From: Sphingobacteriaceae bacterium
GTDB taxonomy: Bacteria > Bacteroidota > Bacteroidia > Sphingobacteriales > Sphingobacteriaceae
Assembly (NCBI GenBank): GCA_903644075.1
Contig: CAHJXH010000011.1
Span: 1 to 37,888, forward strand
Direction: 5' to 3'
Length of the DNA stretch: 37,888 bases
In this document: positions 1 to 7,911 of the stretch, one piece after another
Layout of the letters: the number at the start of each line of letters is the position of its first letter
Position numbering within the stretch: the stretch's first letter is position 1
Position numbers and translations under genes: made by a program
The notes under the pieces: model-generated
Told to the model about the DNA's origin: nothing
What the model saw: only the letters and a program-made list of their open reading frames with translations
The model's database searches: none

Positions 1-696
1 ATTGATGATAACGAGGGAAAAGCTATTTTTGCAGCACGTGGAGGTTATGGCACCATTCGTATTATTGATGCTATTAATTTCGATCACCTAAAGCAAAATC
101 CGAAATGGATCATCGGCTTTAGCGATATCACGGTGATACATGCGCATGTGCAGACTAACCTGGGATTACAAAGCATTCATGGGCAAATGCCGGTTAATAT
201 CCCAGATGCTTCGGCGCAGTCATTACAATCACTTAAAAAAGCGCTGTTTGGCGAAGAGTTGAATTATAGCTTTACAACAAACAACCAAAATAAGCCAGGC
301 ATAGCAACAGGCGAATTAACCGGGGGTAACCTGATGATGCTTATTTCCGTATTAGGCTCTGTTTCGGAGGTTAACTGGGACGGCAAAATATTGTTTATTG
401 AAGACGTGAGCGAATACCTGTATTCGATAGACCGGATGATCCACGCCCTGAAACGTGCCGGAAAATTGAAAAGCCTGGCGGGTTTAATCGTGGGTGGGTT
501 TAGCGATATAAAGGATAACGACATCCCATTCGGTTTCACGATCAGCGAGATTGTATTAAATGCCGTTAAGGATTACAGTTACCCGGTTTGCTTCGATTTC
601 CCCGGAGGGCATGTACCCAATAACAATGCAATAATATTAGGCAGAACAGCAACTTTAACCGTACAACCGCTGCAGGCGGATATCAAATTTATTTAA
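1..696 (+). CDS. LD-carboxypeptidase, peptidase family S66 (5' end outside window)
   Basis: Cytoplasmic serine peptidase of the S66 family (LdcA/MccF type), which cleaves an L,D bond such as the L-Lys/meso-Dap-D-Ala bond of recycled muropeptides. The frame is open from base 1, so the N-terminus lies upstream; 231 residues are visible, and the GTG at 133 is an internal codon. Visible motifs are GGYG (residues 14-17), the nucleophile-elbow motif GFSDIT with Ser41, FIEDVSE with Glu134, and PGGHVPNN with His204. The spacing of these three residues matches the Ser-Glu-His triad of the family. The stop is followed after 19 bases by a DoxX gene on the same strand, so the two are probably co-transcribed. 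The family call is firm; muropeptide rather than microcin-type substrate is inferred. Confidence 0.9.
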   Translation: MDDNEGKAIFAARGGYGTIRIIDAINFDHLKQNPKWIIGFSDITVIHAHVQTNLGLQSIHGQMPVNIPDASAQSLQSLKKALFGEELNYSFTTNNQNKPGIATGELTGGNLMMLISVLGSVSEVNWDGKILFIEDVSEYLYSIDRMIHALKRAGKLKSLAGLIVGGFSDIKDNDIPFGFTISEIVLNAVKDYSYPVCFDFPGGHVPNNNAIILGRTATLTVQPLQADIKFI

Positions 697-715
697 CAAC
701 AAACCTTATTCAATT

Positions 716-1123
716 ATGGCGTATTTAGGAAAACTGGGCAATTATAAAAACTTCGGGCTGCTGATAGTCCGCATAGGTTTGGGCATTATGTTTATTTATC
801 ATGGTTTCCCCAAACTGGCAGGCGGTGTAGAAGGTTGGAAGGCTTTAGGTAGCGCAACCAAATATGTAGGCATCACATTTTGGCCAATGGTATGGGGCCT
901 GCTTTCTGCAGTTGTAGAAACTTTTGGCGGCTTTCTGCTGATTATCGGCTGGGCATTTAGGCCTGTATGTTTGCTACTCCTTATTAATATGCTGGTAGCG
1001 GTGGCCATGCATTTTGGCAAGCACGATGGCTGGGGAGAAGCATCACATGCCATTGAAGACGCAGTTATGTTTGCCGGCTTAGTATTTATTGGCCCGGGTG
1101 CTTTTAGTGTGGATAAGAAGTAA
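716..1123 (+). CDS. DoxX family membrane protein
   Basis: Small integral membrane protein of 135 residues with about four hydrophobic segments, including a stretch around residues 17-32 (GLLIVRIGLGIMFIYHGFPK), others near 53-75 and 80-97, and a C-terminal one near 112-128. The RxxLGxxFxxHGxxK signature near the N-terminus is typical of DoxX/DoxD-like proteins. Family members are linked to quinone-associated electron transfer or redox stress, but the substrate cannot be read from the sequence. It starts 19 bases after the LD-carboxypeptidase stop and is followed by a strong hairpin shared with the convergent susD gene. The family call is secure; the biochemical role is unknown. Confidence 0.88.
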   Translation: MAYLGKLGNYKNFGLLIVRIGLGIMFIYHGFPKLAGGVEGWKALGSATKYVGITFWPMVWGLLSAVVETFGGFLLIIGWAFRPVCLLLLINMLVAVAMHFGKHDGWGEASHAIEDAVMFAGLVFIGPGAFSVDKK

Positions 1124-1140
1124 CTCTTGGGAAATATAAA

Positions 1141-1162
1141 GAGGCACAAGGTATTGTGTCTC
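1141..1162. repeat. Short imperfect hairpin (GAGGCACAA/TTGTGTCTC)
   Basis: Nine-base arms GAGGCACAA and TTGTGTCTC with one mismatch and a four-base loop lie between the doxX stop and the main terminator. Hairpins of this kind are common intergenic repeats in Sphingobacteriaceae (from memory, not searched). It may add to transcription termination or be a dispersed element. Confidence 0.5.
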
Positions 1163-1170
1163 TACGGAAA

Positions 1171-1209
1171 TTAAAAGGGTCGCCGATAAAATATCGGCGA
1201 CCCTTTTAA
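1171..1209. terminator. Bidirectional intrinsic terminator between doxX and susD-A
   Basis: A perfect 18-base inverted repeat (1171-1188 and 1192-1209, loop AAA) with a GC-rich core GGGTCGCCGATA, A-tract on the left and T-tract on the right. It lies between two convergent genes and would work on both strands. Confidence 0.9.
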
Positions 1210-1232
1210 TAAATTAATTATTGAACCCCGTA

Positions 1233-2708
1233 TTATGGGTTTTGTACAATCTTATTATTTGCATTAACCTCATTTTGAGGGATTAACCATTGCCATTGTG
1301 GGTCGCCAGCCGGGATATCAAATATCTTAGCAACTGTAGCAACGTGGTTAGCGCCATTACGGTTTAACGGAAGGTTTAAACGTTTCAGGTCAAAAAATCT
1401 GAACCCTTCGCCCCAAAGCTCGGCACGTCTTTGAATTAAAATTTCATTAACTAAATCTGTACCTGTTTTGGTTGATTTTACGTAGCTGGCGTCGCGCTTG
1501 TTTGCTAGTGTAAACAAAGCAGTTTGTGCTGCTGCAGTATTTCCTAATTGCGCATTAGCCTCTGCCTCTATCAAATACATTTCAGAAACACGCATAAAAA
1601 CTAAATCGCCATAGCTGTTACCTGCGCTGTTGGCTAAAAATTTCCTGTTCATGTAAGGGAAACGTGAACCACTTGGCGGTACAGGATAAGCTGCGTTAGC
1701 ACCGGTTGGGTCCCAAACTGTTTTTCTAACGTCGGTAGCCGAAATCTGATTGTAAAGAGCCGAGTTAATACTTTTAGGGTCGGTACGGATGTTTGTTGAG
1801 TTAAAGTTTACAGACATGTACGCAAAGAATGAGTAGAAATAAGTGGTTTGATCAGAGATCTGGCTGATACCCCACATCCACTCCGAATTAGCCAATGAGT
1901 TAAACCCGGTTAAATAATCTGCGTTTGACATTAATGTATAGCCGGTACGTGCCTGAGCTGCAAAAGTAGCAGCTGTAGCATAATCCTGCTGGGCTAAAGC
2001 TACTCTTGCTTTTAAACCCTGAGCTACACTTAAATCAAAGTGCGATTTATTGGCTCTTGCTTTTGCTGTTGTTAAGAAGGCAATAGAGGCATCTAAATCT
2101 TTGTTAATCTGGCTATAAACGTCTTCTGCTGTTGCACGTGGCTGAGGATCGGTACTTGTTGTAACAACCAACGGTACACCAAGTTGGGTATTAGGTTTAG
2201 CTTTAGCATCATAACGTTTGCCATAAAGCTGCACTAACCTAAAGTAGCTGTAAGCACGGATGCTTAATGCTTCGGCTTTAATCACATTTTTATCAGCATC
2301 CGTACCGGTTGCTTTATCTATTTGTGCAAGCACAGCATTGGCGTTACCAATTAACCTGTAGTAATAACGGTAAACAAAGTAATCTTGTGTGGAGTTTACG
2401 GTACGGTGCATGGTCCATTGGTATGTTGTAATAAACCAGTTGTTACCCACTGTAGGGTTAACTAAGTCATCACCCAACATATCTGCGTCGATCATTACAG
2501 AGCTTTCGCCACCTTCATCCTGATTGCTGTATTGCGAATACATTAAACGGTAAGTACCGTTAATAACACCTGCAGCATTGGTGGTGTTACTGAAAACCAC
2601 ATCCTGGTTGATCTGATCAGTAGGGGCGGTTTCGAGGTAGCTTTTCTTGCACGATGACAGGCCCATGGCTATCACTGCTACGCAAAAACTATATATATAC
2701 TTTTTCAT
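1233..2708 (-). CDS. SusD/RagB family outer-membrane lipoprotein (module A)
   Basis: Surface-exposed nutrient-binding lipoprotein that caps the SusC transporter encoded just upstream; 491 residues, usual for SusD. The signal peptide ends in a lipobox with the lipidated cysteine at residue 20 (GLSSC, followed by KKS). The N-terminal half holds TPR-like helices (RAYSYFRLVQLYG near 150-162). The C-terminal part has EMYLIEAEANAQLG and RRAELWGEGFRFFDLKR, the conserved end of the SusD/RagB domain. It starts 21 bases after the stop of the SusC-like gene, so the two form one operon, and it is followed by the terminator at 1171-1209. The ligand cannot be predicted: no enzyme gene accompanies the pair. 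Confidence 0.95.
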   Translation of the reverse strand: MKKYIYSFCVAVIAMGLSSCKKSYLETAPTDQINQDVVFSNTTNAAGVINGTYRLMYSQYSNQDEGGESSVMIDADMLGDDLVNPTVGNNWFITTYQWTMHRTVNSTQDYFVYRYYYRLIGNANAVLAQIDKATGTDADKNVIKAEALSIRAYSYFRLVQLYGKRYDAKAKPNTQLGVPLVVTTSTDPQPRATAEDVYSQINKDLDASIAFLTTAKARANKSHFDLSVAQGLKARVALAQQDYATAATFAAQARTGYTLMSNADYLTGFNSLANSEWMWGISQISDQTTYFYSFFAYMSVNFNSTNIRTDPKSINSALYNQISATDVRKTVWDPTGANAAYPVPPSGSRFPYMNRKFLANSAGNSYGDLVFMRVSEMYLIEAEANAQLGNTAAAQTALFTLANKRDASYVKSTKTGTDLVNEILIQRRAELWGEGFRFFDLKRLNLPLNRNGANHVATVAKIFDIPAGDPQWQWLIPQNEVNANNKIVQNP

Positions 2709-2729
2709 TTCTAATCCTTTTATTAATTA

Positions 2730-5700
2730 TTACAGAGAAACATTTAAACCGATACTTAAGATGCGTGAAGGCACATAAGCATTGGTAACAGAGCCGATAA
2801 TTGCAGTGTTTGAGGTATAAGCCTGTGATGGATCAAGACCTTTACGGGCCGAAACCAGGAACAGGTTTTCGCCTGTTACAAACACACGTGCATTTTTAAC
2901 GGTGATCTTATTTGCAATTCTGGTTGGCACGTTATATGATAAAGTAGCATTTCTGAAATACATATAAGATGCATTGGTTAACCATCTGCTTGATGCTGCG
3001 TAAAGGTTTGTAGCATTACCTTGATCTAACCTTGGGATATTGGTAATATCACCTGGTTTTTGCCAGCTTTTTAATGCATCAATATGTAAAGCCGAACCGT
3101 AGCTGCTAACACTCATTAACGACTGGTAGTTTGAATCGTAGATTTTACCGCCTAATGAATAGTTAATCATGAACGACAGATCAAATGCTTTGTAACGGAA
3201 GTTGTTAGTCAATGAACCGAACACCTTAGGCACAGATGAATCTCCTGTGTACATTAGTTTAGCATTGCTTTGATTGGTAGTATAGCTAACACCGTTGATG
3301 GTTCTAACAGTAGCACCGGTTAAGCCATCGGTAGGTACATATAACGCTGAACCGTCTGTCGGGTCAACACCACCATATACACGAGTGTAAAAATCGTAGA
3401 TCGAATGGCCTACAGCAAGTTGGCGGGTGCCAGAAACAATTGTTGGCTGCTGAGACGGCATTTTGGTGATCTTATTTTTTAAGGTAGATGCATTAACGGC
3501 AACAGTCCATGTAAAGTTTTTGGTTCTGATAGGGTCGCCGCTAAGGTTTACCTCAAAGCCTCTGTTATACATTGAACCGATGTTTTGCCATTGGCTTAAC
3601 ACACCGCTTGATACCGGTAGTGGCACCTGGAATAGTAAGTTGCTCGACTGTCTGTCGTAGTATTCAAAGCTACCGTTAATTCTGTTTTTAAATAAACCGA
3701 ACTCTACCGCAACATCTAATTGTTTGTTTACTTCCCAGGTAAGCTTATTATTTCCTGAAGTTGTTTGTTGTGTAAAACCAGATTCAAGCGCGTTGTTGTT
3801 GATATCATACAAGCTTTGATACAGGTAATAAGCCGGGCTACCGCCCGATAATGTTTGGTAGTTACCAACAGTACCGTAGCTGCTGCGTAGTTTCAGCATA
3901 TCAACCCAGGTTACATCCTGCATAAATGCTTCCTTGTCTAGTCTCCAGCCTAAACCAACAGAACCAAATGTGCCCCAACGAACATCATCTGCAAAACGAG
4001 AGGTAGCATCACGACGAATTACTGCTGACAACAGATATTTTTGATCGTAATCATAGTTTAAACGGCCAAAATATCCTTCAGAACGATCTTTATCTTTGTA
4101 TGATGTTAAATTACTGGTTGTTGTAAAGTTAACCAGTTCGGTATTGCCACCAATAATTTGGGTATTTCTGCTTCCGCTTAGTACATCATATAATCTCGAA
4201 TAATTTTCGTGACCGGCAGTTACATCAACATTGTGTTTATTAAATGATTGGTTATAACTTAAAATTTCTTGTAAGTTATAAGTTGTAATAGCGGTTGTAG
4301 TTCTTGACGCTCGGCCAGACGGCGCACCATCCCCAATTACAGGATTATCAAACGTTGCACCGTTTTGGTTACTGTAATCAGCACTTAAGTTAGTAGTATA
4401 TTTAAAGTGCTTTAAGAAACTGATCTCGCCGTAAGTACGCACGCTAAATAAATTTCTTTTGTAAAGGTTGTCATTTAACAACGTTTCCTCTAAAATATGA
4501 CGGCCTGGGCTTGCACCGCTTGCGCGTGATGGAACGCCCAAAGCAGTAAGACCACCAGTATCATACGCTTGGGTACCATCTGCGTTGTACAAAGCAGCAC
4601 CGGTTGTAGGGTTGTGTGCATACACGTTATAAACCGGGCCAATATTACGGGCAAAGAAAATTGGATTTACATAAGCCGTTCCACCATCAACAGACGGAGA
4701 CTGGTTTGACTGGGTAGCAGTACCAGACATATTGATACCAGTTTTAAACCATTTAGTAGCTTGTGTATTGATATTTAAACGAGCATTTAAACGCTGAAAA
4801 TCAGATTTAATCAGGTAACCTTTTTCATTGGTATAACCTAACGACGCATAATAATCTGTTTTATCATTAGTGCCGCTGTAAGTTAAACCGTAATCCTGGC
4901 GTGCGCTTGTGCGCTCTAAAGGTTTGTACCAATCTAAATCATCATATCTCAAATGAGCATTTGGGTTAATTTTTCCGTTTACATCAACAATTTGGTTGCT
5001 TGCCACATTAAACGGGTTGTTGCTTTGTGTATAAACACCACCAACAACTAATGAACCTAAAGTTTGAGAAATATCCTGATAGGTTTTACCACCAAAGGTT
5101 TGCAGGCCATTGGCATTACGCGTGCCTAAGCCCGATGCCAGCATGCTTGCATCTGCAATTGACAGGCCTGTACCAGATGTTGGATAAACCAAACTGTTAC
5201 GCAGTGCCTGCCACTCTAACGGGTAGTATTGGTAAGCGTTAACACGATCATATTCTTGTACCCCACGCTGTGCAATACCTGTAGTTGCCCTGATGGTTAA
5301 CTGGCCACCAGATTTTTTTCCTCTTTTAGTGGTGATCATAATTACACCGTTAGCAGCTTTAGCACCATACAGTGCGGTTGAAGATGCATCTTTTAATACC
5401 GACATGTTCTCGATATCATCAGTATTAATGTTCGAGATTGAACCTTCGTACTGTGTACCATCAACGATAACCAAAGGATCATTTGACGCATTAACAGAAC
5501 CAAAACCACGGATACGGATAGTTGGTGAACTACCTGGCTGGCCGTTTGAAGTATTAACCTGGATGCCGGGAGCAGAACCTGCCAAAGCATTCAATGGGTT
5601 AGATAGCTGACGGCTTTGCAAATCTTTCGCAGTTACAGACGACGCAGAACCTACAAAGGTTTCTTTTTTAGCCGTACCGTAAGGCACAACGATAACGTCG

Positions 5701-6005
5701 TTCAGCATGGTTGATTCTGAATTAAGCACAACGTTAACAGAGCTGCCGTTAACTGTTACTGTTTTAGTTGTAAAACCAATAAAAGTAAATACCAGTGAAT
5801 TTGAACCGGCGGGCAGGTTTATGGTGAATTTACCATATGCATTTGTTTGAGTGCCAGATTTTGTGCCTTTGATCAGTACACTCACACCCGAAAGTGGAAG
5901 TCCATCGTCACCGTTAACGGTTCCTGTTACTGTGCGATTTTGCGCATAGGCTTGGTTGCCTAGCAATAGCAAAACCCACAGAAAGTTTAGTAAAGTTTTT
6001 TTCAT
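2730..6005 (-). CDS. SusC/RagA family TonB-linked outer-membrane transporter (module A)
   Basis: TonB-dependent beta-barrel importer for large nutrients; 1091 residues, typical of SusC. In order: signal peptide ending AYAQ (residues 1-22), carboxypeptidase-regulatory-like domain (about 24-96, with GLPLSGVSV and FTFIGF), a TonB-box-like LNDVIVVPYGT (101-111), plug domain with the SusC signature (PTIRIRGFGSVN, IVDG at 180-183, DIENMSVLKDASSTALYG at 197-214), then the 22-strand barrel to the C-terminus (ILSIGLNVSL). Its signal peptide and promoter-proximal sequence closely resemble those of module B, pointing to duplication. The ATG at 6005 lies about 29 bases after a TATTTTTAG element shared with the other modules. 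Substrate unknown. Confidence 0.95.
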   Translation of the reverse strand: MKKTLLNFLWVLLLLGNQAYAQNRTVTGTVNGDDGLPLSGVSVLIKGTKSGTQTNAYGKFTINLPAGSNSLVFTFIGFTTKTVTVNGSSVNVVLNSESTMLNDVIVVPYGTAKKETFVGSASSVTAKDLQSRQLSNPLNALAGSAPGIQVNTSNGQPGSSPTIRIRGFGSVNASNDPLVIVDGTQYEGSISNINTDDIENMSVLKDASSTALYGAKAANGVIMITTKRGKKSGGQLTIRATTGIAQRGVQEYDRVNAYQYYPLEWQALRNSLVYPTSGTGLSIADASMLASGLGTRNANGLQTFGGKTYQDISQTLGSLVVGGVYTQSNNPFNVASNQIVDVNGKINPNAHLRYDDLDWYKPLERTSARQDYGLTYSGTNDKTDYYASLGYTNEKGYLIKSDFQRLNARLNINTQATKWFKTGINMSGTATQSNQSPSVDGGTAYVNPIFFARNIGPVYNVYAHNPTTGAALYNADGTQAYDTGGLTALGVPSRASGASPGRHILEETLLNDNLYKRNLFSVRTYGEISFLKHFKYTTNLSADYSNQNGATFDNPVIGDGAPSGRASRTTTAITTYNLQEILSYNQSFNKHNVDVTAGHENYSRLYDVLSGSRNTQIIGGNTELVNFTTTSNLTSYKDKDRSEGYFGRLNYDYDQKYLLSAVIRRDATSRFADDVRWGTFGSVGLGWRLDKEAFMQDVTWVDMLKLRSSYGTVGNYQTLSGGSPAYYLYQSLYDINNNALESGFTQQTTSGNNKLTWEVNKQLDVAVEFGLFKNRINGSFEYYDRQSSNLLFQVPLPVSSGVLSQWQNIGSMYNRGFEVNLSGDPIRTKNFTWTVAVNASTLKNKITKMPSQQPTIVSGTRQLAVGHSIYDFYTRVYGGVDPTDGSALYVPTDGLTGATVRTINGVSYTTNQSNAKLMYTGDSSVPKVFGSLTNNFRYKAFDLSFMINYSLGGKIYDSNYQSLMSVSSYGSALHIDALKSWQKPGDITNIPRLDQGNATNLYAASSRWLTNASYMYFRNATLSYNVPTRIANKITVKNARVFVTGENLFLVSARKGLDPSQAYTSNTAIIGSVTNAYVPSRILSIGLNVSL

Positions 6006-6034
6006 TTAGTTAAGAGTTTATTCAATTAAAGGGT

Positions 6035-6064
6035 CTAAAAATATGCTATTTTTATAAATAACAA
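6035..6064 (-). promoter_or_regulatory. Predicted promoter of susC-A
   Basis: Read on the minus strand, TTG (6064-6062) is followed after 18 bases by TATTTTTAG (6043-6035), close to the Bacteroidota -33 TTG and -7 TAnnTTTG elements. The same arrangement, including the T-tract before TTG and the GACnCTT run after it, occurs in front of susC-B. Confidence 0.5.
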
Positions 6065-6222
6065 AAAAAATAAACCACTTTGTTAAATTTAGAATAAATT
6101 TTTAACCGATTTTAAACCATTTATATAAAAATAATACTGACGAATATGTCCTTTTTATTGATTTGATAATTACTAAAAAAAGCCCTTTACACCTTATTTC
6201 AGCGGGTTTTTGAACTCAAATT

Positions 6223-6255
6223 AATTATAGAAAAAATATTTTTTTTTCTATAATT
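6223..6255. repeat. AT-rich 14-base perfect inverted repeat
   Basis: The arms AATTATAGAAAAAA and TTTTTTCTATAATT are separated by five bases, about 220 bases upstream of susC-A. It could be a regulator site or a weak hairpin; AT-rich palindromes also arise by chance more easily in this composition. Confidence 0.4.
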
Positions 6256-6282
6256 TTTATACAAAACAAAAATGAATATTTA

Positions 6283-6339
6283 ATGAAGATTTTTTGAAGG
6301 CTTTACATAATTCTACATTTTTTTATTAAAAATCTTCAT
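6283..6339. repeat. 12-base inverted repeat with 33-base spacer
   Basis: ATGAAGATTTTT (6283-6294) and AAAAATCTTCAT (6328-6339) are exact reverse complements, between the module B terminator and the module A promoter. The function is unknown. Confidence 0.4.
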
Positions 6340-6360
6340 AACGCAAGCTTTTAAAAACAA

Positions 6361-6388
6361 AAAAGCCGGTGCAAATGCACCGGCTTTT
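6361..6388 (-). terminator. Intrinsic terminator after susD-B
   Basis: A 13-base perfect stem (6361-6373 with 6376-6388; core GCCGGTGCA) lies 26 bases after the susD-B stop. On the minus strand it is followed by a T-rich tract. It separates module B from module A. Confidence 0.85.
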
Positions 6389-6413
6389 AGTATATATTTA
6401 TCGAAACTGATAT

Positions 6414-7898
6414 TTAGTTGTTAGACCCACCTACTAAAGTGTTGTATAATAATTCATCATTTGATAAAGGCCAGATGTATTGAGGATTGCTTGGAGCAAT
6501 TGCCTGAATATTAGATTTAGCCGGGATAGTAGTTAATGTACGCATGTAATCAATATTGCGTAAACCTTCTCCCAAGAACTCTATATTACGCTCTTGCAAA
6601 ATAGCATTTACCAATGCTGTTCCGTTGGCAAATCCTCCTGCTGTAAAAGTTGTAGTAGCATCAGAACGTTGACGTACTGCATTCAATAAAGCAATAGCTT
6701 GTGCATCAACACCGTTTGTACGGGCTCTTGCTTCAGCGAGGTTCAATAACACTTCAGCATAACGCATAACTGGTGCATAATCAAGATAAGTACCAATGTT
6801 AGTCCATTTTGCTAAATAGAATTTACCTGCGTTGGCTGTAACTGTAGAAGCAACAACAAAGTTGGTTCTGCGTGCATCTGTAGCTTTCCAGGTTGGATCA
6901 GCAATTACACCAGCAGGGTTAAGGTGAAACTCGGCATTACCGGCAACACTACCGTTAGCATAGTAATAGTAACCTAATGCATTTTGCGTACCCACTTGTT
7001 CTGTAGATACTACAAACGGCATAGAGAATATTGACTCTGTAGTTGTGTACGGTGTTTTGTAAACGTTAGCAACATTAGCTTGCAACGCATTGGCTACACC
7101 GGTAGTTGCAGTAAACGGTGCGGTTGTGCTTACAATTTTGTTAGCCTCTGTGATAACTTTATCATATTGGCCCATTGTAAGGTATACACGGGTTTTAAAA
7201 GCAATAGCTGTGTTACGGTGCGCCCTAATTGTGTTATTTAATGGAGTAGTGTAAGTAAGCGGCAACCCAACCTCAGCCTCGTCCAAATCTTTAGTGATTT
7301 GATTATAAACCTGGGCAACAGAACTTTTAGCTAATGATTGGTCTGAGTAGCTTGATAAGCCTACTAAACGCAACGGCAAACCCGGTTTAGCACCATTACC
7401 ATCAGCATATGGGCGGGCATATAATTGCAACAAGCTGTAGTAAGCAACGGCGCGCAAAAATTTAGCCTCACCAACATAATTGGCTCCTGTAGCAGCACCA
7501 ACTACAGCGGTACCTGTTTTTGCCATACCATCAATAAATATGTTACACAAGTTGATCGTAAAGTAAGCTTGCTGCCATAAATTGATTACCTCGGTACTGG
7601 TTGTATTAACGTTTTCTGCCCAGGTGTTTGAGGCTGTAATCTGGTTACCAGAATCATTGATCCAGTTATCCGCTTTTACATCATTGTAAACCTGGTAACG
7701 GCCGCCTAAATATTGCCCGTTACGTGTATTAGCATATAAAGCTAATACCTGACTTTGAATACGTGCTGCTGTAGCAAATGGCTGGTCGTTTTGATCTGAC
7801 ACCTGCGTTTGGCTTGTAGGGCTTAACAAGCTTTTTTGGCACGAGTAGCTGGTGCCTACTACAAGGCCTAATATGATTATATATAATTTCTTTTTCAT
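6414..7898 (-). CDS. SusD/RagB family outer-membrane lipoprotein (module B)
   Basis: Nutrient-binding partner of the SusC-like protein encoded 13 bases upstream; 494 residues. The signal peptide ends in a lipobox with Cys20 (GTSYSC, followed by QKS). SusD features are the TPR-like helices around KFLRAVAYYSLLQLYARPYA (about 150-170), APVMRYAEVLLNLAEARAR near 380-398, and the C-terminal ERNIEFLGEGLRNIDYMR. It belongs to the same SusD/RagB type as module A rather than to the SusD-like_2 type of modules C and D. Its own terminator follows at once, so modules A and B are probably separate transcripts. No substrate can be inferred. Confidence 0.94.
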   Translation of the reverse strand: MKKKLYIIILGLVVGTSYSCQKSLLSPTSQTQVSDQNDQPFATAARIQSQVLALYANTRNGQYLGGRYQVYNDVKADNWINDSGNQITASNTWAENVNTTSTEVINLWQQAYFTINLCNIFIDGMAKTGTAVVGAATGANYVGEAKFLRAVAYYSLLQLYARPYADGNGAKPGLPLRLVGLSSYSDQSLAKSSVAQVYNQITKDLDEAEVGLPLTYTTPLNNTIRAHRNTAIAFKTRVYLTMGQYDKVITEANKIVSTTAPFTATTGVANALQANVANVYKTPYTTTESIFSMPFVVSTEQVGTQNALGYYYYANGSVAGNAEFHLNPAGVIADPTWKATDARRTNFVVASTVTANAGKFYLAKWTNIGTYLDYAPVMRYAEVLLNLAEARARTNGVDAQAIALLNAVRQRSDATTTFTAGGFANGTALVNAILQERNIEFLGEGLRNIDYMRTLTTIPAKSNIQAIAPSNPQYIWPLSNDELLYNTLVGGSNN

Positions 7899-7911
7899 TT
7901 TTAATAGCTAA

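Larger units (their letters stand above)
6006..6413. other. Intergenic gap between modules A and B: promoter, two inverted repeats, terminator
   Basis: This 408-base, very AT-rich gap holds the susC-A promoter (near 6035-6064), a 14-base perfect palindrome with arms 6223-6236 and 6242-6255, a 12-base inverted repeat with arms 6283-6294 and 6328-6339, and the module B terminator at 6361-6388. No coding sequence was found in it. Confidence 0.6.

Noticed and set aside
264..539. Minus-strand open frame inside the LD-carboxypeptidase gene
   Set aside because: It is a shadow of a well-supported gene on the other strand, with no family motif.
5293..5610. Plus-strand open frames opposite the plug-domain regions of the susC genes (also at 10172-10435, 15631-15870, 20711-20983)
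   Set aside because: The same antisense frame recurs because the plug sequence is conserved; the proteins have no independent signature.
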